Part shown: positions 1 through 7,373 of the stretch, in pieces
Layout: the number at the start of each line of letters is the position of its first letter
How positions within the stretch are numbered: the stretch's first letter is position 1
From: Dehalococcoidia bacterium
GTDB taxonomy: Bacteria > Chloroflexota > Dehalococcoidia > Tepidiformales > Tepidiformaceae
Direction: 5' to 3'
Assembly (NCBI GenBank): GCA_022827945.1
Contig: JAJEIT010000026.1
Location: 1-64,000, forward strand
Length of the DNA stretch: 64,000 nucleotides
Position numbers and translations under genes: made by a program
The notes under the pieces: model-generated
Database searches by the model: none
What the model was told of the DNA's origin: nothing
The model's input: the letters and a program-made list of their open reading frames with translations, nothing else

Positions 1-577
1 CCACCGTCACCCCGCTCGCCGCCCCCAGCGCGACCAGCGTCCAGTAGCACTCCCCCGCCACCGTCCCCGCCGCCGCCGCCAGCAGTCGCACGTCCCGCGT
101 CGCCAGCATCCCCAGCCAACCGACCACCGGCCACCGACCACCACCCACCACCCCCCACACCCCCTCCGCCTCCGCCCGCGCCCGGCTGTAGCTCACCGTC
201 AGCGACCCCGCAAGCGCCAGCGCCCCCACCACCGCCGCGTTCGGCCAGTCCTCGAACCGCGCCGCGTACACCGTCATCCCCCCCAGGATGGCCGCGTCCG
301 CGTACCGGTCCGCGATCGCGTCCAGCGCCGCCCCCAGACGCGACGTCCGCCCCGTCAGCCGCGCCAGGTCCCCGTCCACCCCGTCCACGATGCTCGCCAG
401 CTGGATCCCGATGCCCCCCGCCACGTTCCACCCCAGCGCCACCACCGCCCCCACCCCCAGCGACAGCGCCAGCGTCCCCCACGTCGCCCCGTTCGGCGTC
501 AGCGGCGTATGCGAGAGCGCCGCCGCCAGCGGCCGGCTCACCCGCCGGTTCACGTGTCGCGAGACGATTCCGTCCAT
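1..577 (-). CDS. CDP-alcohol phosphatidyltransferase family protein (3' end beyond window)
   Basis: An open frame runs on the minus strand from an ATG at 577 to the window edge, so the C-terminus is missing; the ORF track omits it. About residues 55-85 carry the CDP-alcohol phosphatidyltransferase signature DGxxAR-x8-G-x3-D-x3-D, seen as DGVDGDLAR then GAALDAIADRYAD. Family members are integral membrane enzymes that swap CMP from a CDP-alcohol for an acceptor alcohol, making phospholipid head groups such as phosphatidylglycerol-phosphate or phosphatidylinositol-phosphate. The specific product cannot be told. Hydrophobic stretches flank the signature. A Gly/Val/Trp-rich insert near residues 145-155 is encoded by a copy of an intergenic repeat. 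Confidence 0.85.
   Translation of the reverse strand, partial: MDGIVSRHVNRRVSRPLAAALSHTPLTPNGATWGTLALSLGVGAVVALGWNVAGGIGIQLASIVDGVDGDLARLTGRTSRLGAALDAIADRYADAAILGGMTVYAARFEDWPNAAVVGALALAGSLTVSYSRARAEAEGVWGVVGGGRWPVVGWLGMLATRDVRLLAAAAGTVAGECYWTLVALGAASGVTV
119..149. repeat. Repeat tract inside the phosphatidyltransferase gene
   Basis: The tract ccgaccaccggccaccgacc followed by accacccacc matches the 'ggccaccggccaccgacc' sequence found between genes at 820-848 and 31350-31375. Here it lies in frame inside the phosphatidyltransferase and encodes a Val/Gly/Arg/Trp-Pro insert. Confidence 0.55.
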
Positions 578-658
578 GGTGAATGGTGACTGGTGGTTAG
601 TGAATGGTGGGGGGCCGGGGCGGACTATCCACTATCCACCATCCACTATTCACTACCC
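578..658. repeat. Palindromic GTGAATAGTG/CACTATTCAC element
   Basis: The left arm has GTGAATGGTGACTGGTGG-type units and the right arm has ACTATCCACTATCCACC-type units, separated by a G-rich core. The arms are reverse complements of each other, so the whole region is a large imperfect palindrome. It starts directly at the start codon of the phosphatidyltransferase. Related elements lie at 2476-2697, 3064-3210, 7957-8390, 31283-31383 and 47185-47272. Confidence 0.7.
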
Positions 659-673
659 CGCCGCTTCGCGGCG

Positions 674-760
674 CTACCCCATCCCCCCCAGGGACAGCCC
701 CACCAGCAGCCCGATGAACCCCAGGCACACGACGCTCAGCAACCCGATCGTTCTCCACAT
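674..760 (-). CDS. Possible 28-residue hydrophobic peptide
   Basis: ATG at 760 opens a 28-codon frame ending at TAG 674. The peptide has a positive N-terminus (MWRTIG) followed by one continuous hydrophobic segment (LLSVVCLGFIGLLVGLSLGG), which fits a single-pass membrane micropeptide. No Shine-Dalgarno site is clear. It sits alone between two repeat tracts, upstream of the phosphatidyltransferase on the same strand. No family is recognised; it could be chance, but a well-formed transmembrane helix makes a real gene plausible. Confidence 0.35.
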   Translation of the reverse strand: MWRTIGLLSVVCLGFIGLLVGLSLGGMG

Positions 761-774
761 GCGCGCAAGTGTAA

Positions 775-848
775 CTGGTGCCCGGTTTTCGGTGATCGGT
801 GGCCGGTGGGGCTGCGGGGACCGGCCACCGGCCACCGACCACCGGTCC
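775..848. repeat. GGTGGCCGGTGG-type repeat tract
   Basis: Left arm ggtgatcggtggccggtgg and right arm ccggccaccggccaccgacc are reverse complements around a short G/C core. Similar tracts are at 119-149, 31333-31378 and in degenerate form at 47187-47235 and 58600-58620. No open frame of note. Confidence 0.55.
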
Positions 849-864
849 TACCCACTACGCTCCC

Positions 865-2061
865 CTACTGCTGCGGTAGCGTCGGGAGGATCACATAGCC
901 CTCGCACACGAGCCCGTCGTTGTCTTCGTCGACCTCCAGCGGTACGCGATAGTCGGGGAAGCCGCGACTGATGCCGACGGCTGCCGACTGCGGACTGAGG
1001 CTCAAGGTCGCCTCCCGGCACGACGAGAACGCCGTCGAGATGAGAATGATCCGCTGGTGGTCCGCCCACTCCTCGAAGTCGCTGTAGAAGTCCGGCAGGG
1101 TCGCGTTGAAGACGCTCTGGAAGGCCGTGTTCGCGTCCAGGCCCGCGAGGACGCTGCTGTAGAAGCGCAACCAGTCCGCGAACTCGCCGTAGTACTCGAG
1201 CGCGTACAGCATCGCCAGCGTCTTCATGTCGTCGCTCGCCTGGTCGCGCCGGATGTTCCGCGAACGCTCGTAGAAGATCACCCGCCGGAAGCGGTCCTCC
1301 GTGATCTCGGGAACGACCCCGGCCGCGTAGTGGTTCGCGAAATAATCGCTGGCGCCGTGCCCCAGCCAGCTCGGGGTCACCTCCCCCGTCCCCACGGCCC
1401 GCGAGAACCACTCCGAGGCGAGCGCCACCTTGTCGGAACGGCACGACGGGCTGAGGAACAGGTGCGCGCCCTCCTGGAACGAGCACTCGTCCGGGAGCTC
1501 CTCGAGCCGCCGCCCGAACACATCCTCGTACCGGCTGAGCAGGCCGTTGGCGGAGTGGGCGATGTTGAGCGTGATGCTCCCCGTGTGCGCGATCCCGTAC
1601 TCCTTCAGGGCGAAGTCGACCACCCCTTGCATCTCCCGCTCCACCTGGCGCTGCAGCGCTGGCCGGTCATCCATGCCCCGCACCTCGCAGCAGGGGCCGG
1701 CCTCGGGCGTGTCGCTGTCGATCGGCAGTGCCGCCGGCGGCGGCACCTTCGTCGGTTCCGCCTCCACCGCGTCCGGCACCTCCACCTCCACCGAGAGGGG
1801 TATGGCCACCGTGATCACGCTGCTCAGCTGGAAGCGCCCCGAGTTGCTGAGCGCGCTCATGTTGAGCGGGGCATCCACGGTGTTCCAGTCCTCGACCCCC
1901 TGCGGACGGGTGCTGATGAACAGCTCTCCGTCCGAGATGCGCTGCCAGACGCGCACCTCCACGTTCGCCGTCGTCTCCACCGTCCGCGTCGCCGCGAACG
2001 CCCCCAGCGCGCTCCCGATCGCGATGGCCGCGATGAGCGCCGCGATGATCGTGGTCTTCAC
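865..2061 (-). CDS. Secreted protein: RVWQ module, protease-like middle, Excalibur C-terminus
   Basis: The GTG at 2061 is preferred over the ORF-track start because it is preceded by GGAGGGG and opens a signal peptide (KTTIIAALIAAIAIGSALGAFA). About residues 25-85 carry the window's shared module (VEVRVWQ, FISTRPQG, SGRF). The middle contains WLGHGASDYFANHY, resembling the downstream part of peptidase-MA gluzincins (WLxEGxAxY), but no HExxH is present where expected, so it may be inactive. The C-terminus has DEDNDGLVCEGY, the Ca-binding Excalibur motif. The protein is 398 aa and probably exported. Function is unknown; the domain reading of the middle part is inference. Confidence 0.7.
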   Translation of the reverse strand: MKTTIIAALIAAIAIGSALGAFAATRTVETTANVEVRVWQRISDGELFISTRPQGVEDWNTVDAPLNMSALSNSGRFQLSSVITVAIPLSVEVEVPDAVEAEPTKVPPPAALPIDSDTPEAGPCCEVRGMDDRPALQRQVEREMQGVVDFALKEYGIAHTGSITLNIAHSANGLLSRYEDVFGRRLEELPDECSFQEGAHLFLSPSCRSDKVALASEWFSRAVGTGEVTPSWLGHGASDYFANHYAAGVVPEITEDRFRRVIFYERSRNIRRDQASDDMKTLAMLYALEYYGEFADWLRFYSSVLAGLDANTAFQSVFNATLPDFYSDFEEWADHQRIILISTAFSSCREATLSLSPQSAAVGISRGFPDYRVPLEVDEDNDGLVCEGYVILPTLPQQ

Positions 2062-2228
2062 GCTCGCCCCTCCAGTGGCCCGAGCAGGATAGCGGACGGG
2101 GGCAAGTGGTGGATGCTGACCGGTGACTGGTCCTCCGGTCCCCCGGCGAGTGCGGCGAGCCCGGAATTCACGAATTTCCGCCACTCCCCCCTTGCGCAAT
2201 AGATCATGCGTGCTAGCGTTTCTGCGAA

Positions 2229-2486
2229 ATGTTGCACGAAAGCACAGACAACCCAACTGATTCGTTCACGACCGACAACCTCGCCACCGTTTACGACGTA
2301 AACGTCATGGGCGAGGCCGTCATGGAAGACGTCATCGAGCGTTACGGGAAGCTCGCCGCCCGGGTCGACCGCCAGGCCGCGACGATCGCCGCCCAGGAAG
2401 CGGCGCTCGCCGGCCTGCGCGAGCTCGTCCGGCAGCTCCTGTCCCTCTTCGCCCCGCCGCCCTGTCCCCACGGGGGTAGTGAATAG
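2229..2486 (+). CDS. Small hypothetical protein with coiled coil
   Basis: 85 aa. The second half (VIERYGKLAARVDRQAATIA) has heptad-like spacing and suits a short coiled coil; the N-terminus is polar. Nothing here matches a family I know. TAGCGT lies nine bases before the ATG, the spacing seen at other apparently leaderless genes in this window, and no Shine-Dalgarno site is present. The stop codon TAG lies inside the first bases of a palindromic repeat, so the native C-terminus may have been altered by that element. Confidence 0.45.
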   Translation: MLHESTDNPTDSFTTDNLATVYDVNVMGEAVMEDVIERYGKLAARVDRQAATIAAQEAALAGLRELVRQLLSLFAPPPCPHGGSE

Positions 2487-2615
2487 TGGATGGTGAATCG
2501 TGAATAGTGATTGGTCTCCACCCCTGTCCCCCGTCCCCGGCGAGCTCCGCTCGCCCGTCCTCACACAAGACCACTATCCACTAACCACCACCCACTATTC
2601 ACTACCCCCGGTGAA
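2476..2615. repeat. Composite palindromic element, copy 1
   Basis: Order of parts: GTGAATAGTGGATGGTG arm, C-rich spacer, GC hairpin (ggcgagctccgctcgcc), the conserved string cgtcctcacacaagacc, then a CACTATCCACTA arm. Copy 2 at 3064-3210 shares the same order and the string cgtcctcacacaaaacc. The two copies flank the four-helix protein gene. Confidence 0.75.
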
Positions 2616-2697
2616 TCGTGAATAGTGATCCGCCCCGTCCCCCGGCGAGCGCAGCTCGCACACCATCCACTACCCACTATTCACCATCCACTACCCC
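2612..2697. repeat. Composite palindromic element, shorter copy
   Basis: Arm ggtgaatcgtgaatagtgat, core cggcgagcgcagctcgc, arm catccactacccactattca. This copy lies at the 5' end of the four-helix protein gene and appears to supply its start codon and first 27 codons. Confidence 0.7.
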
Positions 2698-3064
2698 CAT
2701 CCAGGGCTATCGCGACCTCGAGGTGTGGCGGCAGTCGATGGATCTCGCCGCGACGGTGTGGAAGCTATCCGCCGGGTTTCCCGCGGAGGAGCGCTTCGGC
2801 ATGACCAGCCAGCTGCGAAGGGCCGCCTCCTCCGTGCCGGCGAACATCGCCGAAGGCGCCGGGCGGAGCGGAACCGGAGAGTTCCTCCAGTTCCTCGGCA
2901 TCGCCAGCGGCTCCCTTGCCGAGACAGAGACCTTCCTGCTCCTCGCAGAGCGCCTTCAACTGCTCCCCCCCGAACGCTCGAAAGCCGCCCTCGACCAGGC
3001 CGAAGCCGTCGGCCGCATGCTGACTGCGCTCAAGCGCTCCCTCCGCAAGCGGAGGGGCGCTTAG
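2618..3064 (+). CDS. Four-helix bundle protein (23S rRNA-IVS type)
   Basis: The region YRDLEVWRQSMDLAATVW... followed by helices with SSVPANIAEGAGR and FLGIASGSLAE is diagnostic of the four-helix bundle family named for proteins encoded in 23S rRNA intervening sequences. The role of free-standing members is unknown; structures form oligomers. The conserved part begins near base 2699, but there is no ATG/GTG/TTG between it and the GTG at 2618, which belongs to the palindromic repeat. The annotated 27-residue N-terminus (Ser/Thr/Pro/Tyr-rich) is therefore translated repeat. A later GTG at 2723 would cut the conserved YRDLE. Repeats flank both sides. Confidence 0.8.
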   Translation: MNSDPPRPPASAARTPSTTHYSPSTTPIQGYRDLEVWRQSMDLAATVWKLSAGFPAEERFGMTSQLRRAASSVPANIAEGAGRSGTGEFLQFLGIASGSLAETETFLLLAERLQLLPPERSKAALDQAEAVGRMLTALKRSLRKRRGA

Positions 3065-3210
3065 TGATTAGTGGATGGTGAATAGTGGATAGTGATTAGC
3101 CGCCCCGGCCCCGCCCCGCGCCCCCGGCGAGCTCTGCTCGCCCGTCCTCACACAAAACCACTATTCACTAACCACCATCCACCATTCACTATCCACCATT
3201 CACTACTCAC
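3064..3210. repeat. Composite palindromic element, copy 2
   Basis: Starts at the stop codon of the four-helix gene. GTGGATGGTGAATAGTGG arm, C-rich spacer, hairpin ggcgagctctgctcgcc, then cgtcctcacacaaaacc and a long CACTATTCACTAACC arm. Same order of parts as the element at 2476-2615. Confidence 0.75.
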
Positions 3211-3310
3211 TTTGCCCCCACTAGTTAACCTTTCGACGCCAATGGCGTTGTAGGCATCAAACCCGAACTGCGCTCAGGCCTCCGTGGGCCCTGCGCGTGG
3301 GCGGAACAGG

Positions 3311-3339
3311 TTGACCGTCGGGCATGCGAAACGTAGGCT
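3311..3339 (+). promoter_or_regulatory. Candidate sigma-70-type promoter for the surface protein gene
   Basis: TTGACC and TAGGCT are separated by exactly 17 bases. This is about 330 bases upstream of the TTG start at 3673. Assignment is by pattern only. Confidence 0.4.
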
Positions 3340-3344
3340 CGCCT

Positions 3345-3672
3345 CCAACTCTGACCGCTTCTGTACCACGGAGAAAGGAGGCCGCTTTCCCCCGCTGAGC
3401 GAGGCGCGCGCGCCGGTCTAGAGGGCCCGCGCGAGAGACGTGAGACGCGAGGGTTTCACCCATAGACACCACGCACAGGGGAACGGCCCGGACCCGCCTG
3501 GAGGCCTAGCGCCAGGCACTGGCGGCAGAACGAGCGGGCGGCCCCACAGAGGAAGCGGAGCACCCTTCCGCTATCCGCCCGCACGATCCGGGCGAGTCCG
3601 GAACACGAACCAGGCCCACACGGGCCGCCAGAGACACCCAACTCAACACCCAACACAAAAGGGGTACTTGAT
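3345..3672 (+). other. Long untranslated leader of the surface protein gene
   Basis: This stretch lacks a convincing gene. It contains several short hairpin-capable strings (for example gcctggaggcctagcgccaggc) and ends with aaaaggggt, a good Shine-Dalgarno site nine bases before the TTG start. Long stable leaders are common on abundant S-layer mRNAs, which fits the downstream gene. No riboswitch class is recognised. Confidence 0.4.
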
Positions 3673-5565
3673 TTGAAGAAGAACCTCATTAGCGCCATCG
3701 CCGGCTGGAAGTCCGCCGCGCTCCTGGCGCTCATCGCAATGGTGGCGGCCGTCGCCTTCAGCGGCGTCCTCTCCACCACCCAGACCGCATCCGCCGTGCT
3801 CGGGCTGCAAGTGGGCGGGGCCGACAATACCGGTCCTTACTCTCCGGGCACTGTTGTGACGGTCTCGACCAGCACTACAGTTGGTCTTGATACCACCACC
3901 GGCGGCGACTACACGAACTGGACCATCCAGACGACGGGTGGAGCGGAAGCGACTTTCCTGGCCAGTGGCACTACCACGCTGACTTGCCAGGATGCCACTC
4001 CTGCTGCCAGCGCCTGTGACTCGAACACGGCTGCCGGCACGGTGACAGTTGCCGTGAAGATCGCCGACGACTCGGGTGCTGGCGCTATCCTGGTCAGGGC
4101 GACCAAGTTCGGTGGCGCCGCGACCGAGACGGACCTGGCGGTCCTGAGTGTCAACCCTGGCCTCACGCCAACGTCGATCACTCTCCGGGCGGCCTCCTCG
4201 GCCATTTCGGCGACTGATTCCAACAACAACACGACCGCTCTGACGGTAACCGTGAAGAACAGCCTGGGCAGGGGCGTGGTGGTTCCTGTTGATCTGGTTA
4301 CGACCTTCGGGCAGTTCTCCTCGTGCGAAGGCACTGCCGTGACTTCCCAGGCGTGCGCTGCCACGACGACCGCATCGGATACGAATCCGCCCGCTGCCAC
4401 CGATGGCCAGCCGACCTCGGCACCTGTGCTGCAGTCCCTCGGCTCGCCGGGTACGGCGACGGTGACGGCCACCATTCGGGGCACGTCAATGAGCGCCACG
4501 ACGGACGTCACCTTCTATGGCGCTGCCACGGGCATCGAGATCGCGTCCGACCAGGATGCGCTCCAGATCGGTGACAGCACCTTCATCGTGGTGACCATTA
4601 CGGACGCGGCCGGTTCCCCGGTTGCGCGCCACACGCTCCTTGACACGGCCGTGGCGGTCACGGGACCGGCTGTCCCGTCGGTGGCGCTGGCGAAGGCCAT
4701 TAACGTGCCGAAGGAAGTTGGCCCGGCTGACGGCGTCGTCAATGGCGCTATCGGCGAGCTACCGTTCTGCCAGACCGGCACAGCGGTGTACGACACCACG
4801 AACAACGTCAACTACCTGAACCCCACTCCTCCTGGAGGGGATCTCAATGGTGGCACGAACGCCCAGGGTAAGTGCGTTATCCAGGTAACCGCTTCGGGTC
4901 ATGCCACGCCGACTAACCCGGCTGACGACGCGACTCGTGGCGTTCACACCGTGAAGGTGACCCTGAGCGCGACGGCGTCGGCTTCGGTGGAGATCAGCGT
5001 TGGCGGAGCGCCAACCACCATCGAGAGCGACGCTCCCGCGAGGATCGACCCCTCGGCTGAGATTACGGTGAACGTCACCGTGCTCGACGACGAAGGCGAC
5101 CGCGTGGGCGAGGTGAGCATCGAGGTCGACCAGACCGCCGGCGACGGCAAGATCATCACCGATATTGCGGCGATGACCGCGAGTGGTCGCGCGAAGTTCA
5201 CCTACCTCGCGCCCTCCACGCCGGGCAAGGCCGAGTTCCTCGTCCGCACCCGGAACGCGCTCGGCGCTGTGACGGCGTCGCTGCCGATCATCGTCACCAT
5301 CGGCGATGCGCCGGAAGAGGCCCCTGAGGCCCCGCCGGCCACGTGGAACAACGACCTCGTCTCCGGCCAGAACCTCGTGGTCTGGAACGGCGCCGACGGC
5401 GCCGACCCGTCCGAGGGCGCTGCTGACGGCGTGTCGGCCATCTGGTCGTACAACACCGGCAGTGGTAGCTGGGACGGCTACTTCCCGGATGCTGCGGATG
5501 TCCCGGGTGGCAACACCCTGACGTCGCTCAGCAACGGCCAGGCCTACGTGGTCATCGTCGACTAA
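3673..5565 (+). CDS. Abundant secreted surface protein with Ig-like domains (S-layer candidate)
   Basis: 630 aa, TTG start with AGGGG upstream. Residues 1-40 form a signal peptide with a longer charged N-region. The body is beta-rich, Thr/Ala/Val-rich and repetitive, with bacterial Ig-like (invasin/BIG-type) segments such as ITVNVTVLDDEGDRVGEVSI near residues 455-535. The last 65 residues (GQNLVVWNGADG ... WDGYFPDA ... NTLTSLSNGQAYVV) resemble a C-terminal module I associate with Chloroflexota surface proteins (GWNLVxW...). Codon use is less extreme in GC3 than its neighbours, as expected of a highly expressed gene. A strong hairpin follows. S-layer identity is an inference from these traits. 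Confidence 0.65.
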   Translation: MKKNLISAIAGWKSAALLALIAMVAAVAFSGVLSTTQTASAVLGLQVGGADNTGPYSPGTVVTVSTSTTVGLDTTTGGDYTNWTIQTTGGAEATFLASGTTTLTCQDATPAASACDSNTAAGTVTVAVKIADDSGAGAILVRATKFGGAATETDLAVLSVNPGLTPTSITLRAASSAISATDSNNNTTALTVTVKNSLGRGVVVPVDLVTTFGQFSSCEGTAVTSQACAATTTASDTNPPAATDGQPTSAPVLQSLGSPGTATVTATIRGTSMSATTDVTFYGAATGIEIASDQDALQIGDSTFIVVTITDAAGSPVARHTLLDTAVAVTGPAVPSVALAKAINVPKEVGPADGVVNGAIGELPFCQTGTAVYDTTNNVNYLNPTPPGGDLNGGTNAQGKCVIQVTASGHATPTNPADDATRGVHTVKVTLSATASASVEISVGGAPTTIESDAPARIDPSAEITVNVTVLDDEGDRVGEVSIEVDQTAGDGKIITDIAAMTASGRAKFTYLAPSTPGKAEFLVRTRNALGAVTASLPIIVTIGDAPEEAPEAPPATWNNDLVSGQNLVVWNGADGADPSEGAADGVSAIWSYNTGSGSWDGYFPDAADVPGGNTLTSLSNGQAYVVIVD

Positions 5566-5585
5566 CCTGTCCGCAACCAACCCCA

Positions 5586-5616
5586 CCCCCGGCCCCGCCT
5601 CGCGCGGGGCCGGGGG
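5586..5616 (+). terminator. Hairpin terminator after the surface protein gene
   Basis: Perfect 13-bp stem CCCCCGGCCCCGC / GCGGGGCCGGGGG with a five-base loop, 20 bases after the stop codon. There is no U-run, so it may act as a stabilising 3' end rather than a classic intrinsic terminator. Confidence 0.65.
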
Positions 5617-5669
5617 ACCGGGGAAGGTCCGGGCTTTAGCCATACGGACAGACAAAGGAGCAAAACGGA

Positions 5670-6434
5670 ATGACCAAGACTCTTAAGTGGCTCGGAGGGG
5701 GCGTTGCGGCGGTCATGCTGCTTGGCCTCGCCGGCCTCTTCAGTGGAGAGGTGGCCGAGGCCCAGCCGTCTGGCCCGCCTCACCGCTTCGCCGGCTCCGT
5801 GACCCTCGACGATGAACCCGCGGCCGCTGGCACGTCGGTCACCGCCGTCGTCAACGGCGCCGAGTGTGGCTCCGCCACCGTCATCGAGAGCGCTGCCGGT
5901 TCGACCTACGCGCTCGACGTGCCCGACAGCTGCGCCGATGCCGGCGACACCGTCTCCTTCCATGTCGGGGGCTACGCAGCCGCCGAATCTGGAACCTGGA
6001 GCGGTGGCGGCCGCACCGACCTCGACCTGACGGCCTCCTCGGCCATGGCCGAAGAGCCCATGGATGACATGGGCGACGAGTGCCCGGACGAGATGGCCGA
6101 CGACGGCATGGGTGAGGGCGACGAGCCCGCCGAGCCGTCCGAGCCTGAGGAGCCCGCCGAGCCGTCCGAGCCTGCGGAGCCCATGGATGTCATGGGTGAC
6201 GACATGGCCGACGACTGCCCGACGGACGACATGGACGACATGGATGACATGGATGACATGGATGACATGGACGACATGGACGACATGGACGACATGGACG
6301 ACATGGCTCCGGAAGCCGGCGACACCGGCACCGGCCTCGCGACCAGCACCAGCACCTCGCTGGCTGCCATCCTCGGTGTGACCGCCCTCGCAGTCCTGCT
6401 GGGCAGCTACACCTTCGCCCGCCGCCGCCGCTAG
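5670..6434 (+). CDS. Acidic cell-surface protein with Met-Asp-Asp repeats and membrane tail
   Basis: 254 aa with AAGGAGC before the ATG. Residues 1-32 are a signal peptide ending AEA. Residues 40-125 look like a single beta-sandwich domain with two cysteines. A low-complexity acidic region follows: EEPAEPSEP units, then about nine near-perfect (M)DD triplets coded by a 9-base tandem repeat. The C-terminus is tripartite, with a Gly/Thr-rich TGTGLATS, one hydrophobic helix and FARRRR, as in sortase- or CTERM-type sorting signals, but no exact LPxTG is present. It follows the surface protein gene and ends in a strong terminator. Role unknown; it may be a cell-wall partner or cation-binding stalk. 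Confidence 0.6.
   Translation: MTKTLKWLGGGVAAVMLLGLAGLFSGEVAEAQPSGPPHRFAGSVTLDDEPAAAGTSVTAVVNGAECGSATVIESAAGSTYALDVPDSCADAGDTVSFHVGGYAAAESGTWSGGGRTDLDLTASSAMAEEPMDDMGDECPDEMADDGMGEGDEPAEPSEPEEPAEPSEPAEPMDVMGDDMADDCPTDDMDDMDDMDDMDDMDDMDDMDDMDDMAPEAGDTGTGLATSTSTSLAAILGVTALAVLLGSYTFARRRR
6226..6305 (+). repeat. 9-bp tandem repeat encoding Met-Asp-Asp
   Basis: About nine copies of gacatgga(c/t), differing only at the third base of Asp codons. Runs of identical units (gacgacatg at the right end, gatgacatg at the left) suggest recent slippage expansion. In frame within the acidic surface protein. Confidence 0.85.
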
Positions 6435-6459
6435 ACCTCTAGCGCCGTAAGGCACAACC

Positions 6460-6487
6460 CGAAAGGGGCCCTCCGGGGCCCCTTTCG
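6460..6487 (+). terminator. Terminator after the acidic surface protein gene
   Basis: Perfect 12-bp stem CGAAAGGGGCCC / GGGCCCCTTTCG with a four-base loop, 25 bases after the stop codon. Confidence 0.75.
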
Positions 6488-6770
6488 TGATCCCGGGAGA
6501 GCGCCGCGCTCGCGCGGCTGAGTGGAGCGGCGGACTGCCGTCCGCCTGAGGAGAGCGCCCGGCGCTGCGCGCCATCGCTGAGAAGAGCGCACGGCTTCGC
6601 CGCGCTGAGTAGGGAGACACCCGCCGGCACGGACACACCGCAACGGCCCCACTCAGGCGCGCCCGGCGCGCCGCTCTCCTCAGCAAGCGGCGCAGCCGCG
6701 AGCGCTCTTCTCAGCCGCGCATCGCGCGGCGCTCCCCTCAGCGAGCATCGCGAGCGCTCTCCTTTACACT
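6488..6770. repeat. CTCAGC stem-loop array (locus 1)
   Basis: About ten short GC palindromes of 15-20 bases separated by (C)TC(T/C)(T/C)CTCAGC or its reverse complement. The first half is in one orientation (GCTGAG(T/A)(G/A)GAGCG) and the second half in the other, so the array is itself roughly inverted. The unit ctcagccgcgcatcgcgcggcgctc recurs exactly at 17028-17052. The last unit abuts the -10 box of the gene at 6777. Confidence 0.7.
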
Positions 6771-6776
6771 GCCCCG

Positions 6777-7373
6777 GTGAAGAACTGGATCATCGCCGCG
6801 CTCGTCGCCGCGATTGCGCTCACGCTCGTCGCCGGCGCCGTCGCGCAGTCGCGCACGGCGCAGCCCACGGCGCGGGTCCAGCTGCGCATCTGGGAAGAGT
6901 ACGAGCAGCCCCGGAAGAACTGGGTCAGCATCCGCACCGACGGCGCCCCCTGGGGCGCCGACACCCCCCGCCTCCACTTCGACGACGGCGTCACCCCCGA
7001 CGGCCGCTACCGCTACGCCGAGCTCACCATCGACACCGCCGTCCCCGACCCCGTCCCCACCGGCCTGTACGTCACCGACACGTCCTGCTACCGGGCCCAG
7101 TTCAACGCCTTCCTCACCCTGAACGGCTTCATCCACAACGTCACCGGGGCCACCGTCCGCGACGTGACGGTCACGGCCGCCCTGCGCGAACGCACGGGCG
7201 AGGAGGTCGCGCAGGCGGCGGCCATCGCCCTGCACGGCATCTCGCCCTGGGGCAAGCGTGCGCTGGCCATCAACTTCTTCAGCGCCCTCGGCAGGCAGGG
7301 CACGTGCCACGTCGTCGCCATCGAGTACGACGCCACCATCCGCTACGACGAGCCCCAGGCGGCCCCGGAATGA
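6777..7373 (+). CDS. Secreted protein with one RVWQ-type module
   Basis: 198 aa, GTG start. TACACT lies six bases before the start codon and there is no Shine-Dalgarno site, so the gene looks leaderless. Residues 1-23 are a signal peptide ending AVAQS. Residues 30-85 carry the shared module (VQLRIWEEY, WVSIRTDG, GRYRYAEL). The rest (NAFLTLNGFIHNVTGATVRDV) looks like a beta-sandwich of the kind found in CARDB/FxLYD-type domains and has a Cys pair. It is followed by a paralogue whose ATG overlaps its stop (ATGA), so the two are translationally coupled. Function unknown. Confidence 0.7.
   Translation: MKNWIIAALVAAIALTLVAGAVAQSRTAQPTARVQLRIWEEYEQPRKNWVSIRTDGAPWGADTPRLHFDDGVTPDGRYRYAELTIDTAVPDPVPTGLYVTDTSCYRAQFNAFLTLNGFIHNVTGATVRDVTVTAALRERTGEEVAQAAAIALHGISPWGKRALAINFFSALGRQGTCHVVAIEYDATIRYDEPQAAPE

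Noticed and set aside
578-3210. Repeat tracts as a CRISPR array
   Set aside because: Units are degenerate, 10-13 bases, in both orientations and without unique spacers of constant length; no cas genes are present.
6226-6305. Nine-base repeat as a regulatory VNTR
   Set aside because: It is in frame within the acidic surface protein and explained as a Met-Asp-Asp coding expansion.
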